From Citrobacter freundii (lineage in GTDB: Bacteria > Bacteroidota > Bacteroidia > Chitinophagales > Chitinophagaceae): a stretch of 64,000 nucleotides of DNA. Below are positions 44,932 to 54,145 of the stretch, in pieces (position 1 is the stretch's first letter; each line of letters begins with the position of its first letter). The position numbers were made by a program, and so were the translations under genes. The stretch is taken from assembly GCA_003243445.1 (NCBI GenBank), contig QFQQ01000022.1, forward strand, positions 1 through 64,000, in the 5' to 3' direction. The notes under the pieces were generated by a model, which saw only the letters and a list, made by a program, of their open reading frames with translations, was not told where the DNA came from and did not search any database.

Positions 44932-46725
44932 GTGCAAATACTCTGGACCTATCTCAAACCTCAACGCTGGCTCATCTTTTTTTCACTGGTGCTCGCAGGA
45001 ATTGCGCAGTTGCTGACATTGGTGGATCCGCTGATATTCGGGAAGATCGTGGATGAATATGCGGGAAATATGGCTGGTAAGACCGAACATGAACTGGTGA
45101 ACGGTGTACTGTTCTGGCTGGGTATTGCGATCGCTATCGCATTGCTGGGAAGATTGGCGAAAACCTTCCAGGATTATGTGATGCGGCTGGCCGTTCAGAA
45201 ATTCGGTATGCAGATCTTTAACGATGGCTTGCGGCAAACGCTGAGATTGTCATTCCCTGAATTTGAAAATCAACGGAGCGGTGAGACATTATCCACACTG
45301 CAGAAAGTGAGAACAGATACAGAACGATTTATCAACTCGTTCATCAATATTCTTTTCTCCTCCATCATTGGGATTGGATTTCTGATCTGGTATGCAGTGA
45401 CAAAACACTGGCTGCTGATACCCGTGTTTCTGATCGGCGTCGTTGTATTGGGCGGATTGACAGGTTTGCTGAGCAAACGCATCAAAACAATACAACGCTC
45501 CATCAACAGGGAAACAAACCAGATGTCCGGAGCTATTACAGAATCATTACGTAACATAGAACTGGTCAAAAGCCTTGGCCTTACTTATCCGGAGATCAAA
45601 CGCCTGCGTCTGCAAACACAAAAGATCTTTGATCTTGAAATGATGAAAGTGCGTCGCGTTCGCACCTTATCCTTTTTACAAAGTGCCTCGCTTACTTTAT
45701 TGAAACAATCGATCTTATTTATCCTGCTTTGGCTGATCTTCAGAAAAGTACTGACAACGGGCGAGTTGATCAGTATGCAATTTATTTCCACAACGATCTT
45801 TGGTCCTTTGCAGGATTTGGGAAATATCATCCTGTTTTATCGCGAAGCAGAAGCGTCTTTGCTTACGTTTGATAAACTGATGAAGAAACCGGTGGAGACA
45901 AGACCGGAGGAGCCGGTTGCCCTCGGGGTACTTGAAACACTCCGGTTTCAACATGTAGTGTTTAAGCATTCCAACGCGGCGCAAAATGCGATCGACGATA
46001 TTTCTTTTAATGTAAAAAGCGGAGATACCGTTGCGTTTGTCGGGCCCTCGGGTTCGGGAAAATCAACACTAGTGAAATTGCTGGTGGGCCTTTATCGTCC
46101 GGTGAGCGGCGCCGTCTATTTTAATGATATACCCTCTGCAGATATACGTTATAATGAAATGCGCAGACAGATCGGTTTTGTAACGCAGGAAACACAATTG
46201 TTCTATGGAACGATCCGCGACAATCTTTTGTTTGTAAAACCGGATGCAACGGAAGAAGAAATGAAAGAAGCATTGCATAAGGCTTCCTGTGATAACCTGA
46301 TCAAACGTTCTGAAAAGGGATTGGATACAATGCTTGGTGAAGGCGGTATGAAATTATCCGGTGGTGAAAAACAACGGATCGCGATTGCAAGAGCATTGCT
46401 TCGCCAGCCGCGTTTGCTGATCTTTGATGAAGCGACCTCCGCACTGGATTCATTGACGGAAGAAGCGATCACCGAAACGATCCGCGAGATCTCACAACAG
46501 CGCGATCCGATCACGATCATGATCGCGCACCGGTTGTCCACGATCATGTATGCCGACACCATCTTTGTCCTGGAAAAAGGAAAGATCGTAGAGCAGGGAA
46601 CGCATGATCGTCTCGTGGAAAAACGCGGTCTTTATTATGCCATGTGGCGGCAACAGATCGGTGAGCGGAGAACAACTATCGCACCTGCGGCAACGGCTGA
46701 TGATATTCCGGAAGATGAAGAATAA
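44932..46725 (+). CDS. ABC transporter, fused permease and ATPase
   Basis: A 597-residue half-transporter of the exporter type. Six membrane helices occupy about 1-310 and the nucleotide-binding domain about 335-575. Walker A is GPSGSGKSTLVKLL, the signature LSGGEKQRIAIARALL and Walker B LLIFDEATSALD. It should work as a homodimer exporting lipids, peptides or drugs. The start codon is GTG at 44932. It is followed 38 bases later by a lipoprotein gene. Confidence 0.93.
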   Translation: MQILWTYLKPQRWLIFFSLVLAGIAQLLTLVDPLIFGKIVDEYAGNMAGKTEHELVNGVLFWLGIAIAIALLGRLAKTFQDYVMRLAVQKFGMQIFNDGLRQTLRLSFPEFENQRSGETLSTLQKVRTDTERFINSFINILFSSIIGIGFLIWYAVTKHWLLIPVFLIGVVVLGGLTGLLSKRIKTIQRSINRETNQMSGAITESLRNIELVKSLGLTYPEIKRLRLQTQKIFDLEMMKVRRVRTLSFLQSASLTLLKQSILFILLWLIFRKVLTTGELISMQFISTTIFGPLQDLGNIILFYREAEASLLTFDKLMKKPVETRPEEPVALGVLETLRFQHVVFKHSNAAQNAIDDISFNVKSGDTVAFVGPSGSGKSTLVKLLVGLYRPVSGAVYFNDIPSADIRYNEMRRQIGFVTQETQLFYGTIRDNLLFVKPDATEEEMKEALHKASCDNLIKRSEKGLDTMLGEGGMKLSGGEKQRIAIARALLRQPRLLIFDEATSALDSLTEEAITETIREISQQRDPITIMIAHRLSTIMYADTIFVLEKGKIVEQGTHDRLVEKRGLYYAMWRQQIGERRTTIAPAATADDIPEDEE

Positions 46726-46763
46726 TCGGGCAACCTTTTTGCATGGATATAAAAAATAACCTC

Positions 46764-47246
46764 ATGAGAAAAACGATATACCTGTTTGCCGCCTGCTGTT
46801 TCTTTATGGCCTGCAACAACAATTCGAATAACATTTCCGAAGCAAAAGAAGAAGCAAAGGACACGGCGCAACAGCAACCGGCAATGATTAAGGACCCCGA
46901 GATGCCGGCGGTGCAGTCGGACAGCACTATCCATTTTACCATGCGCCCCGGCGTCGATTCTGTGGTTGGTCAGGGACACCTTGAGAAAAAAGGCGATCCG
47001 GTGATCTGTTATATCGATGTTGAAAAAGGAAAAAAGATCACCGGTAAAGTGATCCCGGCGAAAGCAGGCGCTAACATCCGGTTCAGCCATATCTATATGC
47101 CTGATGGAAATTCGGACGGACCGTTTGGTCAAACGATCGAATACACGGCAAAGCAGACAGGAACATATCGCTTATTCATCAGTCCCAACAGAATGGCGGG
47201 TGATCCGGAAAGCACAGATTTTACTGTGGTAGTAAAAGTGCGGTAA
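46764..47246 (+). CDS. Lipoprotein of unknown function
   Basis: A 160-residue lipoprotein. The signal sequence ends in FFMAC with Cys17 as the lipid attachment site, followed by an Asn/Ser-rich spacer. The mature part looks beta-rich, with IHFTMRPGVDSVVGQGHLEK and a C-terminal strand DFTVVVKVR. The ATG at 46764 is chosen because it yields the signal peptide. I do not recognise the family. It may be co-transcribed with the ABC exporter. Confidence 0.75.
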   Translation: MRKTIYLFAACCFFMACNNNSNNISEAKEEAKDTAQQQPAMIKDPEMPAVQSDSTIHFTMRPGVDSVVGQGHLEKKGDPVICYIDVEKGKKITGKVIPAKAGANIRFSHIYMPDGNSDGPFGQTIEYTAKQTGTYRLFISPNRMAGDPESTDFTVVVKVR

Positions 47247-47251
47247 GAGAA

Positions 47252-48496
47252 CTACTGCACAGCTTTCAATCTTGATACAAGAATGGCTATTCCAAATCCA
47301 AGCAGGCCGATTACTGCAAAGGAATATCTTAAACTGGAGATTTGGGCGATATAGCCGATCACCGGCGGGCCCATCAAAAACCCAAAGAAGCTGATGCTTG
47401 ATACGGATGCAAGAGCGATACCCGGCGGAACGTTGGGTACTTTTCCTGCGGCACTATAGATCATCGGAACAACGGATGATACGCCCAACCCAACGATCAG
47501 AAATCCAAGCGTTGCGGTAATGATATAAGGAAATAAGACAGAGATAAAGAGCCCGGTTGAAATCAGTATGCCGCTTGTCTTCAGCATTCTTTTCCTTCCA
47601 TATCGTGCGATCAGTTTGTCACCGATAAATCTTCCTGTCGCCATCATGGTCATAAAAGATAAATAACCGAGGATGATAAGTGCTTCAGGGGCTTTTACTA
47701 CTTGTTGGAAATAGACACCACTCCATTCGAACATAGCACCTTCACTGGCCATGCAGCAAAATGCGATAATGCCAAGTTGAACAAGTACGCTGTTTGGTTT
47801 TGAGAAGAATTTCTTTTTCTCCTGTTTAATGGTTGAGCGACCCGGCTGAAGATAGCGTTGTGAAAACGCAACGGCAAGAAATACTAAACCTGCGATGATC
47901 CAGAAATGCAGATAAGGTGATATATGCCATTTCATCATCAGTAATCCTATTGCCGCGCCTGCAACGCCGGCAGAACTCCACGCGCCATGAAAAGAAGTCA
48001 TGATGGAACGGCCATAAAGTTGTTCTGTTGCGATGGCTTGCGTATTCACCGAGATATTGCACATGTTGCCACAGATACCGAAAAGATACAAGGCTAATGC
48101 AAGCTGCCATGGATGCGCAGCCAATCCCATATTTGTCAATCCAACTGCGTATATGAGCAGGCAGAGACGCAGCACATTTTTACTGCCGAAATGTGTGACC
48201 AGTCTTCCTGAAAACGGCATAGCGGTCAGTTGTCCCGCAGGCAACGCCAGCAGAATACTACCCAGCGCCGCATTGTTCAATCCCAGGCTTGCCTTGATAT
48301 CAGGAATCCTGCTCGCCCAGGACGAAAAACAAAGCCCCTGGCTAAAGAAAAACACCGAAACAGCAACCCTGATCTGCCGGTTAGTATATGTCACCGAACG
48401 ATCACCCCCGCCGCTGATCAGCCTGGCCGGAGACAGCAGGATGGGAGCTATAAGCTTTTGGGAAACCCTGAAAAAACTGTTTATACTTGTTTTCAT
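47252..48496 (-). CDS. MFS transporter
   Basis: A 414-residue transporter with about 12 helices. The N-terminal part contains SQGLCFSSWASRIPDIKASL, typical of the YbjJ-like subgroup, with GRLVTHFGSKNVLRL after helix 2. The substrate is unknown. The ATG at 48496 is preferred over the upstream in-frame codon at 48544. It is convergent with the lipoprotein gene, with five bases between stops. Confidence 0.9.
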   Translation of the reverse strand: MKTSINSFFRVSQKLIAPILLSPARLISGGGDRSVTYTNRQIRVAVSVFFFSQGLCFSSWASRIPDIKASLGLNNAALGSILLALPAGQLTAMPFSGRLVTHFGSKNVLRLCLLIYAVGLTNMGLAAHPWQLALALYLFGICGNMCNISVNTQAIATEQLYGRSIMTSFHGAWSSAGVAGAAIGLLMMKWHISPYLHFWIIAGLVFLAVAFSQRYLQPGRSTIKQEKKKFFSKPNSVLVQLGIIAFCCMASEGAMFEWSGVYFQQVVKAPEALIILGYLSFMTMMATGRFIGDKLIARYGRKRMLKTSGILISTGLFISVLFPYIITATLGFLIVGLGVSSVVPMIYSAAGKVPNVPPGIALASVSSISFFGFLMGPPVIGYIAQISSLRYSFAVIGLLGFGIAILVSRLKAVQ

Positions 48497-48570
48497 AAGT
48501 TGCTTCTGACAAATATGGCAGCAACTTGTTTGCGCAGGTGGCAAAGATAGCGGTTTTTAGCTGGAGGAGG

Positions 48571-48704
48571 GATGGTCGATGGTTGATGGTCGATGTTCGA
48601 TGATCGACTTTTAGCTGAAAGGTTCTGACGGATTTGGATAGTATGTTATCCAGCCATCACAATTCCAACTGAAATCGACCATCGATCATCGACCATCGAA
48701 CATC
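48571..48704. repeat. GATG-type heptamer arrays, inverted arms
   Basis: The left arm 48571-48605 has GATGGTC, GATGGTT, GATGGTC, GATGTTC, GATGATC. The right arm 48677-48704 has GACCATC, GATCATC, GACCATC, GAACATC. The right arm ends 11 bases from the stop of the old yellow enzyme gene. The order of unit variants differs between arms, so pairing is imperfect. Confidence 0.9.
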
Positions 48705-48715
48705 CCTTCTCCTCC

Positions 48716-49780
48716 TCATTTCGCCCGCAAATACTGATCCGGCCATGCAATGTCCGCATTCAGCTCCTTCGCGGCATGCAAGGGGAAATAAGGATCGCGC
48801 AAAAGCTCACGGGCCATGATGATCAGGTCGGCATGGCCTTGTTGTAAGATGTCCTCGGCCTGTTGCGCACTGGTGATCATGCCGACAGCGCCGGTGGAAA
48901 TGCCGGCTTCTTTTTTCAGCAGGTCGGCAAACCGGACCTGGTAGCCGGGCCCGACAGGGATCTTTACCCGGGGTAACAGACCGCCGGATGAACAGTCGAT
49001 CAGGTCAACACCCTTCTCTTTCAATATAGAAGCAAGTTGCACGCTTTGTGCGGGATCCCAGCCGCCTTCGGGCGCCCAGTCCGTAGCGGAAATGCGCACA
49101 AGCAAGGGTAGCTCCGCAGGCCATACAAGCTGAATGGCTTCAATGATTTCAAGTAACAAACGGATGCGGTTCTCAAAACTGCCGCCGTATGCGTCAGTCC
49201 GCTGATTGCTGAGCGGAGACAGGAACTGATGAACCAGGTAGCCATGTGCCGCATGGATCTCGATCAGCCTATATCCCGCTTCGAGCGAACGGGCTGCTGC
49301 ATCCTTGAAGTGAATGATGATCTGTTTGATCTCTCCCGCAGTTAATTCCAGCGGGATCCTATCGTTTTCGCGAAAAGGCATCGCCGATGGAGCGACAGGC
49401 AGCCAGCTTCGTTCACCTTCTTTCACCTGCTCACTGCTGACCCAGGGTTTCTCCGTGCTTGCCTTTCTTCCGGCATGAGCCAGTTGAATGCCGGCAACGG
49501 CACCATGTTCGTGTATGAATGAAGTAATGCGCTTTAGTGGACCGATATGTTCATCTTTCCAGATACCCATGTCCTCGTAACTGATCCGCCCTTCAGGAGA
49601 AACAGCCGTTGCTTCCTGGATGATCAGGCCGGCGCCACCAACCGCGCGGCTGCCGAGATGCACAAGATGCCAGTCATTGGCGAACCCATCCTCGCAACTG
49701 TACTGACACATAGGAGATACAACGATCCTGTTCCGGAACGTAACACTTTTCAAGGTAAATGGAGAGAATAGTAGAGACAT
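48716..49780 (-). CDS. NADH:flavin oxidoreductase (old yellow enzyme, YqjM-like)
   Basis: A 354-residue FMN-dependent ene-reductase. The start LFSPFTLKSVTFRNRIVVSP is typical, with MCQYSCEDG next. IHAAHGYLVHQFLSP, NQRTDAYGGSFENR and the C-terminal GHADLIIMARELLRDP are classical YqjM-type motifs. It would reduce activated C=C bonds of electrophiles. The ATG at 49780 is chosen for the family start. It follows the FMN reductase gene on the same strand by about 90 bases. Confidence 0.94.
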   Translation of the reverse strand: MSLLFSPFTLKSVTFRNRIVVSPMCQYSCEDGFANDWHLVHLGSRAVGGAGLIIQEATAVSPEGRISYEDMGIWKDEHIGPLKRITSFIHEHGAVAGIQLAHAGRKASTEKPWVSSEQVKEGERSWLPVAPSAMPFRENDRIPLELTAGEIKQIIIHFKDAAARSLEAGYRLIEIHAAHGYLVHQFLSPLSNQRTDAYGGSFENRIRLLLEIIEAIQLVWPAELPLLVRISATDWAPEGGWDPAQSVQLASILKEKGVDLIDCSSGGLLPRVKIPVGPGYQVRFADLLKKEAGISTGAVGMITSAQQAEDILQQGHADLIIMARELLRDPYFPLHAAKELNADIAWPDQYLRAK

Positions 49781-49872
49781 GAATGTTATTTTGGAGAAAA
49801 GATAATTAACTACCAAACTAACAAAACTTCTACAGAATGGTTGGCATCATCAGTGATTGAGGATGAATCTTG

Positions 49873-50451
49873 CTAAGACTTATGACGCAGCTTTTGCTCA
49901 CTGATGAGCTGCTGCAATCCGGCCAGTTTTTTTTGTATAAGATCCCTGGTAGTCTGATCGGTCAGTTTTCCTGATCCGTCAAACTTATCTTTTGCCTGCG
50001 CCACTGTGATCTCAGGTTTATACACCGGCTTCATATTCAGGAATTCGAATACCGGATGAAATGCAACCTGCATTCTGACAGTGCCCCACATATTTGGTGT
50101 TACACCCATCAGGGCAACAGGCATGTTCAGGAGTGGGGAATCTTTGCCACGGGAAACCCAGTCGATCGCGTTTTTCAAACCACCGGGAATCGAATAATTG
50201 TATTCGGGCGAAACAATTACCAATCCATCCACATGCGATAATTGCTCTCTTAGTTTGATCACTGCATCCGGACGTTGGGCCGCCGCAGGTGTATCAAGAT
50301 CCGCATTATACAACGGCACTTCATCGAACTGAATGATCTCCAGCTTCATTCCTTCAGGCATCAATTCATGAAGACTATTCAACAGCATCGTATTATATGA
50401 ACCCTTTCTGAGGCTGCCTGATACACCCGCGATCTTTATTTCTACACTCAT
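49873..50451 (-). CDS. NADPH-dependent FMN reductase
   Basis: A 192-residue flavodoxin-like reductase. GVSGSLRKGSYN near the start binds the FMN phosphate, and VSPEYNYSIPGGLKNAIDWV is the conserved flavin/dimer motif of the ArsH/azoreductase-like family. It may supply reduced flavin or reduce quinones. Its ATG overlaps the stop of the preceding 54-codon gene as ATGA, so they are translationally coupled. The old yellow enzyme gene is downstream, giving a small redox group. Confidence 0.92.
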   Translation of the reverse strand: MSVEIKIAGVSGSLRKGSYNTMLLNSLHELMPEGMKLEIIQFDEVPLYNADLDTPAAAQRPDAVIKLREQLSHVDGLVIVSPEYNYSIPGGLKNAIDWVSRGKDSPLLNMPVALMGVTPNMWGTVRMQVAFHPVFEFLNMKPVYKPEITVAQAKDKFDGSGKLTDQTTRDLIQKKLAGLQQLISEQKLRHKS

Positions 50452-50612
50452 TTTTTTGCTTTTGAAACGAAGAAAAGGATCAGTACCACCACGAGTCCTA
50501 CCAGGAAGAATGCCCACCACATGCCCGCTTTGAATATTGTTTCTACCGCACCACAGCTGCTGAGCAGGATGAGATTGGTGAATAAAAAGAATAGTATAAG
50601 ATTAGCTTTCAT
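50448..50612 (-). CDS. Short lipoprotein with one membrane helix
   Basis: A 54-residue protein. The N-terminal hydrophobic stretch ends in the lipobox LLSSC (Cys20), then GAVETIFKAGMWWAF leads into a second hydrophobic helix and a Lys-rich end. Similar very short proteins are common in Bacteroidota; their role is unknown. The start at 50612 is chosen because it begins the signal peptide. The stop overlaps the FMN reductase start by four bases. Confidence 0.75.
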   Translation of the reverse strand: MKANLILFFLFTNLILLSSCGAVETIFKAGMWWAFFLVGLVVVLILFFVSKAKK

Positions 50613-50681
50613 AACGTAGAGTTTAGATATATGCTTTTTGTAAATCCAACCTCTATGCCAAAGAAGAAACCGCGGATCGAA

Positions 50682-50865
50682 GACCAAGGACCACAGACCA
50701 CAGACCACGGACCGCAGACCTTATATTAGGTAAGCACATGAAAAGGTAAACGCGCTCCAGGAAAGTCTCATAAAGATTGTTAAAAACTAAACGCAAAGGT
50801 GGGTAAATGCGTGATCAGTTAGTTGACGGATGATCAACTACAGTTAACGTCTGCGGTCCGCGGTC
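50682..50865. repeat. GACCRCN-type heptamer arrays, inverted arms
   Basis: The left arm 50682-50716 has GACCAAG, GACCACA, GACCACA, GACCACG, GACCGCA. The right arm 50852-50865 has TGCGGTC and CGCGGTC, six bases from the stop of the CvpA-CAP gene. The family is the same as at 40263-40405. The loop of about 135 nt has no other feature. Confidence 0.85.
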
Positions 50866-50870
50866 TTCCC

Positions 50871-51827
50871 TCAATCCCTGAACTCCTGGCTGATCATCAG
50901 TCCATAAAATCCCCCATCAAGAATGCCAATGCCAAGCCTGCCGAATGCGGGGTTCATGATATTTGCGCGGTGACCGGGTGAATTCATGAGGTTGGTGTGT
51001 GCGATCTCCAGTGTTTGTGCGAGTGCGAGATTTTCACCGGCAGCATTGAACTTGATCTTTGCATCGCGCATACGATCGAACGGGTTTTTCCCGTCAGGAT
51101 TGACATGTGCGAAGTAACCGCGCGCGAACATGTCTTTTGATTGTGCTCTTGCTACCCTTGCCATCTCAGGATCCGCTTTCAGTGGGGCGATGCCTTCTTT
51201 TGCTCTTTCTTCATTTACCAGTTCCAGCATTTTTTCTTCGAGGAAAGGCCGCACTTTGGGATTATCGTAAGTGAAATGAAGATTGATCTGTTCATTAGAA
51301 GAAGGATGCACCGTCAAACTGTTCATTGTGTGACGTACGGCCTCATCAAATACCGGAGCAAGTTTTTTATTCGCCCATTCGGATTGCATGGCAAGCTGAC
51401 TGGCCAGTTTGCTGTCGCGTGTCTCCTGCGTTACGCCGTCTTTTAATGGTAATGATAGAAGAAGCGCCGATAAGATAACAGTGCCGATCCATCCGGTAAT
51501 AGCTCCGGGGATCAATCCGAATAAACGGTTGGCGCCGGAGCGCTGCATGGTATCGGGTATGGCCCGGATGATCCTTGCACTGATCAATCCAAGGATCAAT
51601 CTTGTCAGAACGAGTATGGTAAGAAATGAAACAGGGAGAAGCCAGGGTCCCAGATTGGGAAACCATTCCCCATAAAGTTTTGCTGCATGCGGGTAAAAAA
51701 GATAACCGATCACAAAACTGCCAGCCCAACCGATCAGGTCAAAAGAACCAACGATGAAACCCCGGTACCATCCTGCCCAGAGAGCAAGTAAGAATACGAT
51801 CACAAGGGAAATATCTACCCAATTCAT
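50871..51827 (-). CDS. CvpA-CAP fusion protein
   Basis: A 318-residue protein. Residues 1-130 hold four membrane helices of the CvpA family, starting WVDISLVIVFLLALWAGWYR. After a linker, residues about 195-318 form a CAP/SCP domain with LVNEERAKEGIAPLKADP, SKDMFARGYFAHVNPDG and NSPGHRANIMNP. The CAP domain should face the periplasm. Fusion of these families occurs in several phyla; the activity is unknown. The ATG at 51827 is chosen for the first CvpA helix. Confidence 0.9.
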   Translation of the reverse strand: MNWVDISLVIVFLLALWAGWYRGFIVGSFDLIGWAGSFVIGYLFYPHAAKLYGEWFPNLGPWLLPVSFLTILVLTRLILGLISARIIRAIPDTMQRSGANRLFGLIPGAITGWIGTVILSALLLSLPLKDGVTQETRDSKLASQLAMQSEWANKKLAPVFDEAVRHTMNSLTVHPSSNEQINLHFTYDNPKVRPFLEEKMLELVNEERAKEGIAPLKADPEMARVARAQSKDMFARGYFAHVNPDGKNPFDRMRDAKIKFNAAGENLALAQTLEIAHTNLMNSPGHRANIMNPAFGRLGIGILDGGFYGLMISQEFRD

Positions 51828-51937
51828 GCAACGATTTTTGTGCAAAAGAGAGCAAAAAATATGCCCCCGGGGAGGGGTGGTTTAAAAGTTTAAATGTTTA
51901 ACAGTTTCGAAGGTTGAAGAGGAGCGGGGGAGTAAAA

Positions 51938-52233
51938 GTTCCAGAGGTTCCAGGAGTTCCAGAGGTTCCATAGGTTTCAGAGGTTTAATAGGTTTCATAG
52001 GTTGCTGCCGCGGTTTGAGAATTCAATAGTGTGACAAGGTTTGACGATGACATTCATCTGAATGTTCTTACATGTCAACTCTTAAACCTGCTTCTCTGAT
52101 GAATTCGCTTTCAAAGCGCGGCAGCAACCTATGGAACCTATGGAACCTCTTGAACTCCTGGAACCTCTTGAACTCCTGAAACCTCTGGAACTCCTGAAAC
52201 CTCTTGAACTCCTGAAACCTATGGGACCTCTGC
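51938..52233. repeat. Large inverted nonamer arrays forming a giant hairpin
   Basis: The left arm has seven 9-nt units at 51938-52000 and then GTTGCTGCCGCG at 52001-52012. The right arm has CGCGGCAGCAAC at 52117-52128, an exact complement of that 12-mer, and 12 in-phase nonamers at 52126-52233 (AACCTATGG, AACCTCTTG, AACTCCTGG and variants). The right arm abuts the stop codon of the aldo/keto reductase at 52234. A stem of about 75 bp with mismatches can form. The rest of the spacer holds no gene. Confidence 0.9.
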
Positions 52234-53178
52234 TCAATTTGAACTTGCCTTCAACTCCTCCAGTTCCGTTTCCGAAAGACTGATGTTCGCAGAGTTCGCG
52301 AGATCTTCCCATTGTGAAACGGAGGTCGCACTTGCAATAGCTGCCGCGACTGTTGGTTGTGCAATAAGCCATGCAATAGAGATCTGGGCGGGTGTTGCGT
52401 TGTGAGCGGCGCTTATTTTATCGAGGGCTGCCAGGATGCGTGAACCTTTTTCTGTAAGATATTTTTGAATACCGCCACCGCGCTGGCTTTTGTTGAGGTC
52501 CTTATCGGAACGGTATTTACCTGTCAGGAATCCGCTGGCAAGCGCATAATACGGGATCACACTGATATTGTTCTTTGCACAGAAATCCTGGTATTGCGTT
52601 TCAAAGATCTCCCGGTCATATAAATTGTAAAGAGGCTGCAGCGTTTTGTATGCTGCATAGCCTTTGTCTTTGCTGATCTTCAGGGATTCTTCAATTCTTT
52701 CTTTGGATACATTGGATGCACCGATATAGCGCACCTTACCTTCCTTTACCAGTTTGTCATAGGTGGCGAGTGTTTCCTCAGGCGCTGTATTAGCATCATC
52801 GTAATGCGATTGATAGAGATCGATATAGTCTGTTTGTAAACGTGTCAACGAATTTTCAACAGAAGCAAGGATATGTTTTGGCGAAAGATCAAGGCCATTG
52901 CCCATATCGGATCCTACCTTTGTGGCAATGATAAGCTGATCGCGATTTCCTTTTTGCTTTAACCATTTTCCAATGATCGTTTCGGATTCACCGCCTTTAT
53001 TGCCAGGCGCCCAGCGCGAGTATGAATCAGCTGTATCGATCGCATTAAAGCCGGATGCAACGAATGCATCAAGTAATTCAAAAGATTGCTTTTCATCAAT
53101 GGTCCACCCAAAAACATTTCCGCCGAAAATAACAGGAGCTGTAAACAGCGAAGTGTCGCTTAATTGTCTCTTTTGCAT
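52234..53178 (-). CDS. Aldo/keto reductase
   Basis: A 314-residue NADPH-dependent TIM-barrel reductase. The catalytic tetrad is visible as Asp and Tyr in AIDTADSYSRW, Lys in IATKVGSD and His in LYQSHYDD. The C-terminal cofactor region includes VAAAIASATS. The natural substrate is unknown. The stop codon is directly followed by a nonamer repeat array. It lies 43 bases after the AEC transporter stop on the same strand. Confidence 0.93.
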   Translation of the reverse strand: MQKRQLSDTSLFTAPVIFGGNVFGWTIDEKQSFELLDAFVASGFNAIDTADSYSRWAPGNKGGESETIIGKWLKQKGNRDQLIIATKVGSDMGNGLDLSPKHILASVENSLTRLQTDYIDLYQSHYDDANTAPEETLATYDKLVKEGKVRYIGASNVSKERIEESLKISKDKGYAAYKTLQPLYNLYDREIFETQYQDFCAKNNISVIPYYALASGFLTGKYRSDKDLNKSQRGGGIQKYLTEKGSRILAALDKISAAHNATPAQISIAWLIAQPTVAAAIASATSVSQWEDLANSANISLSETELEELKASSN

Positions 53179-53221
53179 AGTTGGAGGGTTTTTATCGTTA
53201 ACAGCTTTCAGGCCGTCTTGT

Positions 53222-54127
53222 TCACAACAGGGCAGTGATGATATAATACCAGGCAGCAGTAGTAATGAATGAAAGAACTATGCCAATACCGATCACAAGG
53301 TTACATGTTCTTGGTTGCAGATCATATTGCTCCGCAATAATGCCGGATGTAAGCAGTGTAGGCATGGCCGCTTCAAATACACTGATATGCGCGGGATCAC
53401 CTTTTATTCCCAGCAGCAATGCAAGGCCTAATACAAGTAACGGAGCCAAGGCAAGTTTATAGAGCAGTGCAAAACTGATATGCTTTAATTCGTTTTTCCA
53501 TCCTTTGAATTGCAATTGCAGACCAATAGAAAACAATGCAAGCGGTCCCACTGTTCCCGCCATTTTTACAAACAATGGATCAAGCGGCTCCAGTGAAATA
53601 AAATTCGGAAGGATCAGCGCTGCCAGGCAACCAAGAAATGGCGGAAAGCTGAATAGTTTTTTTACCAGCACATTGAACCTAAGCGTATGGCCATCCGATG
53701 AATTCATCGCAACAAGAATACCTGCTGTTGCGAGTAAAAAGAAGGTTACCTGATCAGAGATAATAGCTATACCAATGTACTGTTCACCAAACCATGCAGC
53801 AATCAGTGGAAAGCCGACAAATGATGTATTGGATAGGCCGCTCACCAGTTTGAGTCCGCCTTCCGCCGGCTTCGGCAATCGATTAACCGACGCATAAATG
53901 CGGATATAAAACCATGAGCCTAGCCAGATCAGCACCGGCCCCGCAACTGGTAATAACAATTCCCTGCTCCATTTGATATGCGGGATATAATGCAGCGATA
54001 CCGCGGGTAACGCCAGGTAAATGATCCACGCATTGATGCCTTTGTGTGCATCTTCCGGCAACAGCTTGCTTTGGCGGAAGAACATGCCGGAGAGGATGCA
54101 GAGGGCGATCAGGATGAAGTTCGTCAA
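53222..54127 (-). CDS. AEC family transporter
   Basis: A 301-residue auxin-efflux-carrier-type protein with about ten hydrophobic helices. The N terminus TNFILIALCILSGMFFRQSK, the segment SGLSNTSFVGFPLIAAWFG and the C-terminal GIGIVLSFITTAAWYYI are typical. The start codon is TTG at 54127, since no in-frame ATG precedes the first helix. Members export organic anions or auxin-like compounds; the substrate is unknown here. Confidence 0.88.
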   Translation of the reverse strand: MTNFILIALCILSGMFFRQSKLLPEDAHKGINAWIIYLALPAVSLHYIPHIKWSRELLLPVAGPVLIWLGSWFYIRIYASVNRLPKPAEGGLKLVSGLSNTSFVGFPLIAAWFGEQYIGIAIISDQVTFFLLATAGILVAMNSSDGHTLRFNVLVKKLFSFPPFLGCLAALILPNFISLEPLDPLFVKMAGTVGPLALFSIGLQLQFKGWKNELKHISFALLYKLALAPLLVLGLALLLGIKGDPAHISVFEAAMPTLLTSGIIAEQYDLQPRTCNLVIGIGIVLSFITTAAWYYIITALL

Positions 54128-54145
54128 GGTGAGTTTGCATTTAAG

